Assembly: GCA_028278085.1 (NCBI GenBank)
Contig: JANQFB010000301.1
Coordinates: forward strand, 1 to 49,382
Source: Chitinophagales bacterium
GTDB lineage: Bacteria > Bacteroidota > Bacteroidia > Chitinophagales > JANQFB01
Direction: 5' to 3'
DNA length: 49,382 bases
The position numbers and the translations under genes were made by a program. The notes under the pieces are model-generated. The model ran no database searches and was not told the DNA's origin. It was given only the letters and a program-made list of their open reading frames with translations. This document shows positions 33,707 through 42,400 of this stretch, piece by piece (within the stretch, counting starts at the first letter, position 1; every line of letters begins with the position of its first letter).

Positions 33707-34050
33707 TGGCTACGGCAAGCTCATATAATACCTTCCCATTGATCCCCCGCTTAATGAAAGAAAGGGGATATGCTGAAAATGAATATAAGACTAAGGAAAG
33801 GTACATGGTTCTAAAGCCTAACGCAACACGAACCATCAATGTGCATAATGAGATTTGGTTTATCCATAATGTACCCGATAACATCACTATCAAGTCCCTT
33901 ACCGGATACTTTGACACAGAGGATCAAAACGTCGATGAATTATGTACCGAGTTCAACAGGACATTCGACATTATCAATAAGGCCGGGGCGATCCAACATG
34001 TCATTTTTATTCAAATCATACCCACCAGGAAACGCAATAAAAAAGGTTAA
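33706..34050 (+). CDS. Small basic beta-rich protein, candidate structural
   Basis: A 114-residue protein: ERYMVLKPNATRTINVHNEIWFIHNVPDNITIKSLTGYFD looks like four or five beta strands, with a basic tail RKRNKKG. The ATG overlaps the stop of the preceding gene (taATGg), indicating translational coupling. No family is recognised; the role is inferred from its neighbours. Confidence 0.5.
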   Translation: MATASSYNTFPLIPRLMKERGYAENEYKTKERYMVLKPNATRTINVHNEIWFIHNVPDNITIKSLTGYFDTEDQNVDELCTEFNRTFDIINKAGAIQHVIFIQIIPTRKRNKKG

Positions 34051-34055
34051 CGGAC

Positions 34056-34889
34056 ATGGCAGTTCACAAACAAAAGCATGATAACCGGAAGATAAACAGG
34101 ATTAAGGCTTCCATCCAAAATTCTGCTCAGCAGGGTAACCCTCAATATTTTGAGATATGGGTAGATAACATCAAAGTAGTACCCAGAACCCATGACATAA
34201 ACCGTTTTGATTCTTACTCCGAGTATGTCGACGGTGCAACAACAAGCATGGAGATCAAATTGTATCATGGTGATAGCATGAACAATGATAAGCACATTTT
34301 CACATGGGGCGACTCTCTAGCCGATGAAGGTGAATTAAACGGAGCAACGATCAACTCCCAAATTGATGAAAAGTTGAAGGAAGCTAAAAGGCAGTGGGAT
34401 TTTGAACAGCTACAAAAAGACCATGATGAACTAAAGGAAGAATTGGACAAAGCCGATGGCTACATCGAAGAGTTGGAAAAGAAAATACGCGAACTGGAGA
34501 ATGGGCCAAAGGTCAGCACGATTGGAGAATTAGGTTCAGTCATTGCCGAGAGTATGATCCGGAGAAATCCCCAATGGTTAGCCAAGTTGCCCTATGGAGC
34601 AGGAGAAACTTTGGCCGGTATCATCATCGAGGATAACAAGCGGCTGGAACAAGAGGCTGGCCAGGAGCAACAAACAGAAACCGATGCCAGTTTTTCAGAA
34701 CAAACTGAATTCAGCGGTATTGACCCCAAAGACAAACCCTATGTTGACTTTTTAAGGCAGTTAGAGCAGCGTTTCGACCAACAACAGATCGTCAAGGTTA
34801 TGACGATCATAGACCAGTTGGCTAACCACCATGACCAAATTGATATGGTATTCAATTTACTTAACAATAAAACACAGACAGATGCCTAA
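34056..34889 (+). CDS. Beta domain plus coiled-coil protein, candidate structural
   Basis: A 277-residue protein. Residues ~25-75 are beta-like (YFEIWVDNIKVVPRTHD...TTSMEIKLYHGDS). Residues ~100-155 are a strong coiled coil (LQKDHDELKEELDKADGYIEELEKKIRELE). Then comes STIGELGSVIAESMIRR, which echoes STVNELGSVETAA in the 636-aa protein, and an EQTEFSGID segment like the EQTEF...GID of the 243-aa protein. A fibre, spike or scaffold is possible. It overlaps the next gene by 8 bp. Confidence 0.5.
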   Translation: MAVHKQKHDNRKINRIKASIQNSAQQGNPQYFEIWVDNIKVVPRTHDINRFDSYSEYVDGATTSMEIKLYHGDSMNNDKHIFTWGDSLADEGELNGATINSQIDEKLKEAKRQWDFEQLQKDHDELKEELDKADGYIEELEKKIRELENGPKVSTIGELGSVIAESMIRRNPQWLAKLPYGAGETLAGIIIEDNKRLEQEAGQEQQTETDASFSEQTEFSGIDPKDKPYVDFLRQLEQRFDQQQIVKVMTIIDQLANHHDQIDMVFNLLNNKTQTDA

Positions 34890-35067
34890 GTTCACTTACA
34901 AATTTTCGATTGAAGCGCCGGACAAAGATACCGCACAACGCAAAATGTCCGCACTGGCAACACTAGCCAAAAAACTGTCCCTGAAGGAGCTGGAAACTAC
35001 CGCTGATGTATTGGCAAACAAACCGGTCAAGGCAAAGGTGGCTAGAAAGATGTTAAGCACCCTCTAA
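34882..35067 (+). CDS. Small basic helical protein, 61 aa
   Basis: The ORF track opens at 34831, but the ATG at 34882 (MPKFTYKFSIEAPDKDTAQRK) is the sensible start because it overlaps the previous stop by only 8 bp. The 61 residues give one short strand and two amphipathic basic helices (ALATLAKKLSLKELETTADVLANKPVKAKVA). The function is unknown. It is followed 1 bp later by the annexin-like gene. Confidence 0.55.
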   Translation: MPKFTYKFSIEAPDKDTAQRKMSALATLAKKLSLKELETTADVLANKPVKAKVARKMLSTL

Positions 35068-35068
35068 G

Positions 35069-35755
35069 ATGATTTTGGAAAAAGCACAAAAGAGGTTGAT
35101 TACCCTGACCGACAAAGAACGGACGATAGCAAAGTATGTCGCATTCGGATTTGCAGGTGTAACGCTTCTAGGTGTTTCCTACCTGACAACGAGGTATTTC
35201 ATTAACAAGGCCAAAGCTGACGCAGCAGAAAAACTAACATTCGAGGAAGGTACCCCCGGATTCTATGCCAAACAACTGGAAATGGCATTTCTCAATGATG
35301 GTTTGCCAGGTACAAATGTTCCATTAGTTCGCAGGGCAATTAGTAAGATCCCCACAAAGGATTTCTGGAAGCAGGTACAAAAGCAATATAAATCCCTTTT
35401 CCGCAAAGTCCTAATTAAACGATTGAGTGAAGAGCTGACCACAACGGAGTATAGCGAAATGGTTTTTATTATCCAGGGCAAGCCTGACAGTATTACAGAT
35501 CCTAAACAATTCAGCCCTTTACTGATCGCCAAACGGTTGAATGCTGCATTTAATTATACAGTATTGGGATTCCCGGCAACTGATGAGGACGGGATAAGAT
35601 CAGCCCTAATCGATGTTCCTTCCAAAGTTGCATGGGAGCAAGTTAAAGATGCCTACCTGACTGAGTTTCAAATACCCCTAATGACAGACCTACGGGATGA
35701 ATTGGAGTTTTGGGAGATTGACGATTACCTGGACATTATCAAAAATAAATCCTAG
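35069..35755 (+). CDS. Membrane protein with two annexin-like repeats
   Basis: A 228-residue protein. One TM helix lies at ~22-42 (KYVAFGFAGVTLLGVSYLTTRYF). Two repeats follow (~64-137 and ~148-226), each with the annexin-fold pattern A..L..AF......G..T....I..A...P....W..V...Y...F...L...L..EL....Y..... The second is clearest: TDEDGIRSALIDVPSKVAWEQVKDAYLTEF. The canonical GxGT calcium loop is not intact. Annexins bind acidic membranes, so membrane association in the periplasm or virion is plausible. Recognition is by pattern. Confidence 0.6.
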   Translation: MILEKAQKRLITLTDKERTIAKYVAFGFAGVTLLGVSYLTTRYFINKAKADAAEKLTFEEGTPGFYAKQLEMAFLNDGLPGTNVPLVRRAISKIPTKDFWKQVQKQYKSLFRKVLIKRLSEELTTTEYSEMVFIIQGKPDSITDPKQFSPLLIAKRLNAAFNYTVLGFPATDEDGIRSALIDVPSKVAWEQVKDAYLTEFQIPLMTDLRDELEFWEIDDYLDIIKNKS

Positions 35756-35759
35756 TACT

Positions 35760-36701
35760 ATGGATATTACACTGACAAAATCATCGAATAAGAAAACCAC
35801 CTTTACCCCTAACAACCTATTTTGGACGCTATTGATTGGGAGTGTCGTGGTGGGTTCAGCAGGTTTAGTAACCTATCTTGTTCTAAAACCCAAGAAAGAT
35901 TCCGGAGTGGATTTTGATCCACCTGGAGGCGATAGTGGTTCTTCATCCGACCCCAACCCACCAAACCTGCCAAAAGGCGATAGCTTTCCCCTAAAAAGAG
36001 GAAGTAAGGGTCCAAGAGTTCAGCGATTGCAATTAGCCCTTATTGCTAAATATGGTCCTTCGATTTTACCCCGTTTCGGAGCGGATTCTGATTTCGGAAA
36101 TGAGACCCAAACAGCTTTACAAATCAAGGGGTTACCAACAGTCATAACGGAAAGTTTCTTCAACAGCTTTGTCAGTAAAAACAGCGGTAGTGATTCAGGT
36201 TCAGGAAGTACTTCCACAGAAAGCCATAAAGCCGCTGGCCGGTTAGCCATTGAACTGTATTATCATGCCCTGAAAAAAAACCATGCTGGGATAATTCAGG
36301 GATTGAAGCGCATTAAAACACCAACGGACTATGTAGCTGTAAGCAACGTGTTTAGGACGAATTACCTAAGAGGTGTAAGGCAAACACTGGTGACTGGATT
36401 GTTGGGAACCTTTCCAAGCGAAGCCCTTAAAGAACCTATCCGAAAAGAGTTTTTGAGAATGGGTTTGATCTATGATGGCAGTAAATGGAGCTTGCCCCCT
36501 CTTAGTGGTTTGTTCGGTTCAGGGCGTACCCTGACCACCTTGCGTATGTCAGAAATTCATGACGGCAGGGGTAACAGTCTCTTTGTGCCGGCAGGAACAA
36601 CTTTAGGAACACCGATCAAAACCTATGCAGGTTACACCCTTTTTAGGACGATTGACAATCATAATTTGATCGTATTATCTAACGATGTAATTGAGCAATA
36701 A
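35760..36701 (+). CDS. Membrane-anchored peptidoglycan-binding protein with annexin-like repeat
   Basis: The ATG at 35760 (MDITLTKSSNKKTTF) replaces the track start, giving 313 residues. One TM helix (~20-42, LFWTLLIGSVVVGSAGLVTYLVL) is followed by a Gly/Ser/Pro/Asp-rich linker. A PG_binding_1 domain (~76-130) has FPLKRGSKGPRVQRLQLAL and GADSDFGNETQTALQ. A Ser-rich linker leads to an annexin-like helical repeat (~156-233, LKRIKTPTDYVAVSNVFRTNYL) and a small beta C-terminus. It would tie a membrane (cell or virion) to the murein layer. Confidence 0.72.
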   Translation: MDITLTKSSNKKTTFTPNNLFWTLLIGSVVVGSAGLVTYLVLKPKKDSGVDFDPPGGDSGSSSDPNPPNLPKGDSFPLKRGSKGPRVQRLQLALIAKYGPSILPRFGADSDFGNETQTALQIKGLPTVITESFFNSFVSKNSGSDSGSGSTSTESHKAAGRLAIELYYHALKKNHAGIIQGLKRIKTPTDYVAVSNVFRTNYLRGVRQTLVTGLLGTFPSEALKEPIRKEFLRMGLIYDGSKWSLPPLSGLFGSGRTLTTLRMSEIHDGRGNSLFVPAGTTLGTPIKTYAGYTLFRTIDNHNLIVLSNDVIEQ

Positions 36702-36703
36702 CC

Positions 36704-37060
36704 ATGAAGCAGAAACACGTTTTACTAATCCTTATCATTGGCTTGGCATTAAGCCACCTGGTTGTTCATTTCAAACAGGTCAATGAAATAGAATTGCAGC
36801 AGCAATTTTTTACCGATAGCCTGAACGTAATTGATTCCAGTTACAATCTTCAACTGGAGGCATACAAGGCCGAAAACCAAAGGCTTGAAAATCAGATCCT
36901 CAACCTGGACAGTGTGATTGAAAACGAGCTGGTTGAATTAACACCGATTCGTGATAAAATAAGACAGTCGATCAATACGGACTGGAGCAATTTACCCAGG
37001 GATGAAAAGGCTGCCTATGTAGAGTATATCATTAACCGCTACAAATCTAAAACACCATGA
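36704..37060 (+). CDS. TM plus coiled-coil protein, spanin-like
   Basis: A 118-residue protein with an N-terminal TM/signal helix (VLLILIIGLALSHLVV), a periplasmic coiled coil (YKAENQRLENQILNLDSVIENELVEL) and a C-terminal helical tail. The topology and its 4-bp overlap with a second exported coiled-coil gene resemble phage i-spanin/o-spanin (Rz/Rz1) pairs, though no sequence homology is evident. A structural role is the alternative. Confidence 0.5.
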   Translation: MKQKHVLLILIIGLALSHLVVHFKQVNEIELQQQFFTDSLNVIDSSYNLQLEAYKAENQRLENQILNLDSVIENELVELTPIRDKIRQSINTDWSNLPRDEKAAYVEYIINRYKSKTP

Positions 37061-37533
37061 AGTACATACTTGTCATACTTTTCATCTTATCCTGGATAAC
37101 CTGCGCAGCGCAGCAAAGCTACATTCAGATCCTACCCAAAGGCAGTACCTATACAGTACCTTTTAATAATGTAGTGGTTATGGATGATACTACCTTTGCC
37201 GGATTCCACTACGCAAAGGATAAGTATGATTCCCTGAAAATAATGCTTGTCCAACTGGATGAAAGGCAAAGAACCGTTGACAGTTTGAACCAGGCCAAAT
37301 CGATCAGACTAAATGAACTGATACGGTTAAAGGATAATCAAATCCTATCTAGTGATAGCACCTACCAAAGAACTAAACAAACCCTGGAATTATGCATAGC
37401 AGATAACGATCAAAAACATACGCAGATCTCTACGCTTTCTACCAGGATTCAAAAGCAAAAGAGTAAGGGTAAAATTTTTGCGATCAGCACCGGGATTCTA
37501 TCAGCTATTATAATCGGATTCATTGCAAAATAG
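37057..37533 (+). CDS. Exported coiled-coil protein with C-terminal TM helix
   Basis: A 158-residue protein: signal peptide (ILVILFILSWITCAAQQ, no lipobox context beyond a single Cys), a short beta region (YIQILPKGSTYTVPFNNVVV), a long coiled coil (~60-130) and a C-terminal TM helix (IFAISTGILSAIIIGFIAK). The ATG overlaps the previous stop (atgA). Bitopic coiled-coil proteins of this kind could span the periplasm in lysis or delivery. No family is recognised. Confidence 0.5.
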   Translation: MKYILVILFILSWITCAAQQSYIQILPKGSTYTVPFNNVVVMDDTTFAGFHYAKDKYDSLKIMLVQLDERQRTVDSLNQAKSIRLNELIRLKDNQILSSDSTYQRTKQTLELCIADNDQKHTQISTLSTRIQKQKSKGKIFAISTGILSAIIIGFIAK

Positions 37534-37535
37534 GA

Positions 37536-37751
37536 ATGAAAATATCGGACAATACCATTGTTGCCGGTGTTGCCCTTACCGGTTCATTGAGCGCCTATTT
37601 TTGGGCCAAAAAGCATGATCCGGACAACAGGATTCCTTTAATGCTTATTGCAGGTTTTGTAGGCAAATGGTTAGGTGAAAACCTGGTAGAATCCCGGAGG
37701 CAAACCGATGTTATTCAGCACAAGCGCAGGCGAAGAAAAGTAAGGACTTGA
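37536..37751 (+). CDS. Small membrane protein with basic C-terminus
   Basis: A 71-residue protein with two hydrophobic Gly-rich segments (IVAGVALTGSLSAYFWA and IPLMLIAGFVGKWLG) and a strongly basic end (HKRRRRKVRT). Small TM proteins with a polybasic tail can contact nucleic acid or anionic lipid. The function is unknown. It ends 4 bp before the methyltransferase start. Confidence 0.5.
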   Translation: MKISDNTIVAGVALTGSLSAYFWAKKHDPDNRIPLMLIAGFVGKWLGENLVESRRQTDVIQHKRRRRKVRT

Positions 37752-37755
37752 AACA

Positions 37756-38523
37756 GTGGCTAAGAAAAAGGCACATGAACTTAATAAGGAAATCGAAGTA
37801 TTCATGGATACCAAAGTCGGGGGTAGTGATTTTTACACCCGCGATGAAATTGAGTTTGTGAAGCAATATTCAGGCAGTGGTGGATTGGTAAGCGCAGGAG
37901 CAACAGGCAGGGGAATATTACATGAATATTATACAGACCAACAGATTGCAAAAGACATGTGGGATATAGCATCAGCGTACGGATTTATTGGCGGAAATGT
38001 GCTGGAGCCGAGTGCAGGCGTTGGCCGCTTAATAAAGGATGCCCCGGACTATCTCAAAGTGTGGGGGTTTGAGATCAACAAGTATGCAGCCAGGATAGCT
38101 GAATTGGCTCATTTGGGAGCAACAGTTTACCCCAGGCATTTTGAAACTGCTTTTATGGCAGAACCCCGGTACAGGACAAGGATAAAAGGTGATAAGCTGA
38201 CAAGTTTGGAAGGATACCCGTTTAGCCTGATAATCTCCAATCCTCCCTTCGGTGTACACAAGAATTTTTTTAGTGGCTTTTTCAAACGTCCAAAATTCAA
38301 ATGGATAGAACACTTTTTTATGTACTACGGCATGAAGCTACTGAAACCAGGAGGATTATTAGTGTATTTAACCAACAGCAATTTCATGCGAAATGGTAAT
38401 ACCCATGACCAAGCTAAAAAGGACTTGGAAGGGATCACCGAGTTCGTGGATGCCGTTAGGATCGGTTCAGTATTCAATACTACCGATGCCCCGGTAGATA
38501 TTTTAGTATGGCGCAGAATATAA
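37756..38523 (+). CDS. N6-adenine DNA methyltransferase
   Basis: A 255-residue protein starting at GTG 37756. SAM-binding motif I is EPSAGVG (~84-90), the acidic ribose-binding turn lies in VWGFEIN, and catalytic motif IV is SNPPFG (~160-165), all typical of gamma-type Eco57I-like N6-adenine methylases. There is no restriction endonuclease or specificity domain, so it is an orphan methylase. In phages and plasmids these protect incoming DNA from host restriction. It directly precedes two small unknown genes and a SNF2-type helicase, a frequent phage/plasmid combination. Confidence 0.88.
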   Translation: MAKKKAHELNKEIEVFMDTKVGGSDFYTRDEIEFVKQYSGSGGLVSAGATGRGILHEYYTDQQIAKDMWDIASAYGFIGGNVLEPSAGVGRLIKDAPDYLKVWGFEINKYAARIAELAHLGATVYPRHFETAFMAEPRYRTRIKGDKLTSLEGYPFSLIISNPPFGVHKNFFSGFFKRPKFKWIEHFFMYYGMKLLKPGGLLVYLTNSNFMRNGNTHDQAKKDLEGITEFVDAVRIGSVFNTTDAPVDILVWRRI

Positions 38524-38942
38524 ATTCCGATATGAAAGAACCCACTGTAATAAGAAGATTTGTTGGCCCTAATGAAGATTGGGTTCCTATCTCAAAGAAA
38601 GAAGTCATTGGGGATCTGGAAGGTGCAGGGTATTGGGCAGAAGGTACAACATGGGATATGCTTTTGGATGGACACCAGTTGTGGACCCCCCATGCCCAAT
38701 ACAAGATCAAAGTAGAAGGGTTGGGCGCAATAGATGGCCCTAAAGACATCGATACGGAATTTAGATTGGAGATCAAACGCAATTTGGATAAGTGCAATAA
38801 ATCCGCTACTCCAAAAGTGTGCGAAAAGATACAATCACAAAATGGCTATACATGGGTAGAAGCAACCATAGCCAAAATAATGATTAATGACCAGGTATCT
38901 GCCGGTACTGCAATTGTAGCCATAGAAACTGACTACCTATAA
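38508..38942 (+). CDS. Protein of unknown function between methylase and helicase
   Basis: A 144-residue protein; ATG 38508 overlaps the methylase by 16 bp (ATG 38532 is an alternative). The sequence looks alpha/beta with a central VPISKKEVIGDLEGAGYWAEGTTWDMLLDG and a Cys/Lys-rich NLDKCNKSATPKVCEKI. Its final TAATG overlap links it to the next gene. No family is recognised; position suggests an accessory to the methylase/helicase machine. Confidence 0.5.
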   Translation: MAQNINSDMKEPTVIRRFVGPNEDWVPISKKEVIGDLEGAGYWAEGTTWDMLLDGHQLWTPHAQYKIKVEGLGAIDGPKDIDTEFRLEIKRNLDKCNKSATPKVCEKIQSQNGYTWVEATIAKIMINDQVSAGTAIVAIETDYL

Positions 38943-39475
38943 TGACTAAGCCCCAAAATATAAAACCTCCTTCCTGGTGGAGATCACGGTTCCTGGTCCT
39001 GGATGATTTGTTAGGGGAGTTAAACCAGGAAATCAAACAAGCCGAGGCTAAAGACGACAAGCCGCTTTTAAGGAAGCTCAGTATTGAAATAGCAACACAC
39101 AGGCAGGGAAGGATACCCGACAGAATGAGAAATGGCAAAAATATCGAGGGATTAATTGACGAGAAATTCCAATCGCGATATCCCGATGTTCACGGCCAGG
39201 TGGAAGCAAGGAAAGCAGACATAGTAGACGTGCCCTTATCATTCTCCGAAATAACAAAATATAACACCTGGTTTGAAATGAACCCGGATAGAGTAGCAGG
39301 AACGGAAGTAATTACTACCTCTAGGAATTTCCCTATTCAGATCAAAACAAAAAGAAGCGATATCGACCGTGTTTTAAAGGTCATATTGAATTTAAAGGAG
39401 GATACTATCAACCTGCTATTACTCAAAAGTAAATCACTGAAGTTGAAGCTAAGTTTAGCCCAATTAGAAATATAA
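38942..39475 (+). CDS. Protein of unknown function sharing a C-terminal motif with the helicase
   Basis: A 177-residue helical protein. Its C-terminus SKSLKLKLSLAQLEI closely resembles the extreme C-terminus of the downstream helicase (AKALTLKLKLEQFNLN): K.L.LKL.L.Q. The N-terminal part (PPSWWRSRFLVLDDLLGELNQEI) is amphipathic. The shared tail suggests both proteins dock on the same partner or were once part of one polyvalent protein. There is no catalytic motif. Confidence 0.5.
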   Translation: MTKPQNIKPPSWWRSRFLVLDDLLGELNQEIKQAEAKDDKPLLRKLSIEIATHRQGRIPDRMRNGKNIEGLIDEKFQSRYPDVHGQVEARKADIVDVPLSFSEITKYNTWFEMNPDRVAGTEVITTSRNFPIQIKTKRSDIDRVLKVILNLKEDTINLLLLKSKSLKLKLSLAQLEI

Positions 39476-39485
39476 ATACCCGGTT

Positions 39486-42400
39486 ATGAAAGCTATTGCA
39501 AATTACGCATCACTTAATGGTCTGGGCAGCCTTGGAAATACCGCATTAGCTCCGATTATTTCTTCCAATACTGAACTGGCAAGAAAAGCCTTAGATCGTT
39601 CAAAGAGCCAGGAGAAATCAAAGGAAAAGATATTGGACTTTGAGGACGTGCAAGGACAATATAATCAGGGAATAAGCGAAGATGAAACGATAGCATGGGT
39701 TTGGTATAAAAGATCAATCGGTATTCCAATGACCGGATGGCAGAAGTTCTTTATCAAAGGAACCCAAGGCATAGAAGGGGAAATGCTTGTTACAACCCAG
39801 GAAACTACCCTTTTAGATGCCGCACGCTTGCCCTATCACACCGTTCCTGAAGGTAAGGTTTTAGGCAAGCCGCTTGATAAAGATACAGATGCCGGTGAAA
39901 ATGGTGTTTATCGCGTTTTTAGGGACAGTGAAGGGTTAAAAATGGTTTTGAAAAATCATTCAAAGACCATAAAAACAGGTATTAAAACCAATCCCAAAGA
40001 ACTGGACAGATTGGTAAATGCCGGTGCTTTGTTCTATTTGAATGGTGAACTATTACCATTGCCTTTGTATGCGTTTGGAAATATGTACGACAGGGAATTG
40101 CAATTAAGCCAGGACAAAGAACATATCGAGGCCAAATACGGGATCGATGCATACCTGCGCCACGAACAGGTTATTAAGCACTACAAACCCAAATTGTTAA
40201 GTATTACTAATCCCGACCCAACACAACGTCCAAACATACTTGCCATATCTCAATTTGCTAAAGACTTCCATGTGGAAGATTTAGCGGCCGATACCGGTAT
40301 TACGCTTTCTGACAAATTACCACTGGTCAAAGCCTTTCAATTTTGGATGGCAAGTTTAGATCAAAGCAGTTTTAATGAATCATCAGCTAACCGGATTTGG
40401 AATCATTATATTGAAGCAAGGCGAGTAACTGATAAGGAACTTTCTAAGGAGCAAAAGAGGGAAGTAAAAACAGCCGCAAGGAATGAAGGTGAAAGGCTGT
40501 TTGCCCAATTTCTGCATGAAGGATTACAATTTGAAGATCAACAGAAGTTAGATTTTACCTGGAACAGGATCTTCAATGGACAATCCAGTGTGCCATACAA
40601 CAAGATACCCGTTGGATTTGAAGCCTCTGCTAACTTTAAGCAATTCGCACTGGAGCTGAGGCCACCCCAACGGGAAGCAATAGCATTTATGGAATTAACT
40701 GGCAGTGGTTGTATTGCCTATGATGTAGGAGTTGGTAAAACGATGGCCGCTATTGTTACCTTGGCCAATGCAATATTTTCAGGCAAGGCAAAAAGGCCAT
40801 TGGTTGTTGTACCCAATCCCGCCTATAAAAAATGGTTGGACGAGATCTTTGGATATGAGGACAACGAGAAACATTTTGTTCCCGGAGTGTTATCCCATAC
40901 CGGGATAAAAGTGAATGATTGGTTCAATTTAGGAAAGGGGATTAGGGACAAAATCAACTTCGATAAAGCAGTTCCCCCAAAGTCTATTACAGTAGTCACG
41001 TTCGAAGGATTTAAGAAGATCGGGTTTTCCGAGAAAATCATGGATGAAATGTTCCTGGAACTGGCTAACATAATAGGCCAATCCAAGGAAGGTATTTCAG
41101 AACGGGACCAGGAAATAGAATACGCAAGATATGAGGAAATTGTTGGGGTAGGTATTAAAGACACTATTGCCGACATAGATACTTTAGGTATTGATTATGT
41201 TGTGATCGATGAGGCCCACAATTTCAAAAATGTATTCCATACCGTAAAAAAGGATAAGGAAGGCAACAAACGATTTGGTATTGAAGGGCAAGCCAGTGAG
41301 AGTGGAATAAAGGCTTTTTTTCTCACCAATTACATACAAAGGAAGTTTGGCCGTAATGTCATGCTGCTTACCGCTACGCCGTTTACCAACAGCGCATTGG
41401 AAATATATTCTATCCTTTCCCTAATTGCTTATCAGGCCATGAAGCAAATGGGGCTAACAAGTATTACCCGCTTCTTTGAAACTTTTGTTCAGGAGACCAC
41501 AGAGTATGTGGTAAACATCAAAGAGCAACTGGTAGCTAAAGACGTTATCAAGCGGTTCAACAATCGGCTGGTCCTCCAAAAGCTGATCTATAATCATATC
41601 AATTACAAAACAGGTGAGGAATCAGGCGTAAAGCGCCCCTGCCTATTGAAACTGCCAAAGGTAAATGTAAAAGAGAATGGGACATTAAAACGGTTAAGAC
41701 CGGAGGATCAGGTATTGACCTATTTGCGAATGACCGAAACGCAAAGGCAGAATCAATTGAACATTGTTGCTATGGCTAAAGAAGCTACGGCCACAAGAAA
41801 GACAAATACAGCCATGTTGTTTCAGGCATTGAATTTGTCCCTGGATAATGCTCTTAGTCCTTTTATATATGAAGGAACGTTCCCGGAAACATATAAGGAG
41901 TTTATTGAGCAAAGCCCCAAATTGTTATATGCTGTTAGCTGCATTGCATCTCATAAGAAATACCATGAAGATCGGGGAGAGCCGATAAGCGGTGCCTTGA
42001 TCTACATGAACCGGGGTAAGGCATACTTTGAGTATATCCAGGATTGGTTATTTATTGAAACTGGCTTTAAAAGAGAGGTGAAATGGGGACGTTCCAGAGT
42101 GAGCGAAGTGGAGATCATTTCATCCGGAATAAGCCAGGGTAAAAAAGAAGTAATCAAACAGGCCTTTTTAGCAGGAGTGGTAAAAGTGATCATTGGAACG
42201 GCTACGGTTCGGGAAGGAATTGATTTGCAAACCAATGGCACACTAATTCTGAATTGTTATCCCGATTGGAATCCTACGAACATTCAGCAATTGGATGGAA
42301 GAATGTACCGTCCGGGAAATCGTTTTGGTTGGGTTCGATCAGTGATGCCTTTAGTACAGGATAGCATGGACGTGTTTGTATTTCAAAAGCTGGAAGAAAA

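Noticed and set aside
37756-38523. Restriction-modification system
   Set aside because: No endonuclease or specificity subunit is adjacent; the helicase is SNF2-like with phage/plasmid character rather than a type I/III restriction subunit, so an orphan methylase is the better call.
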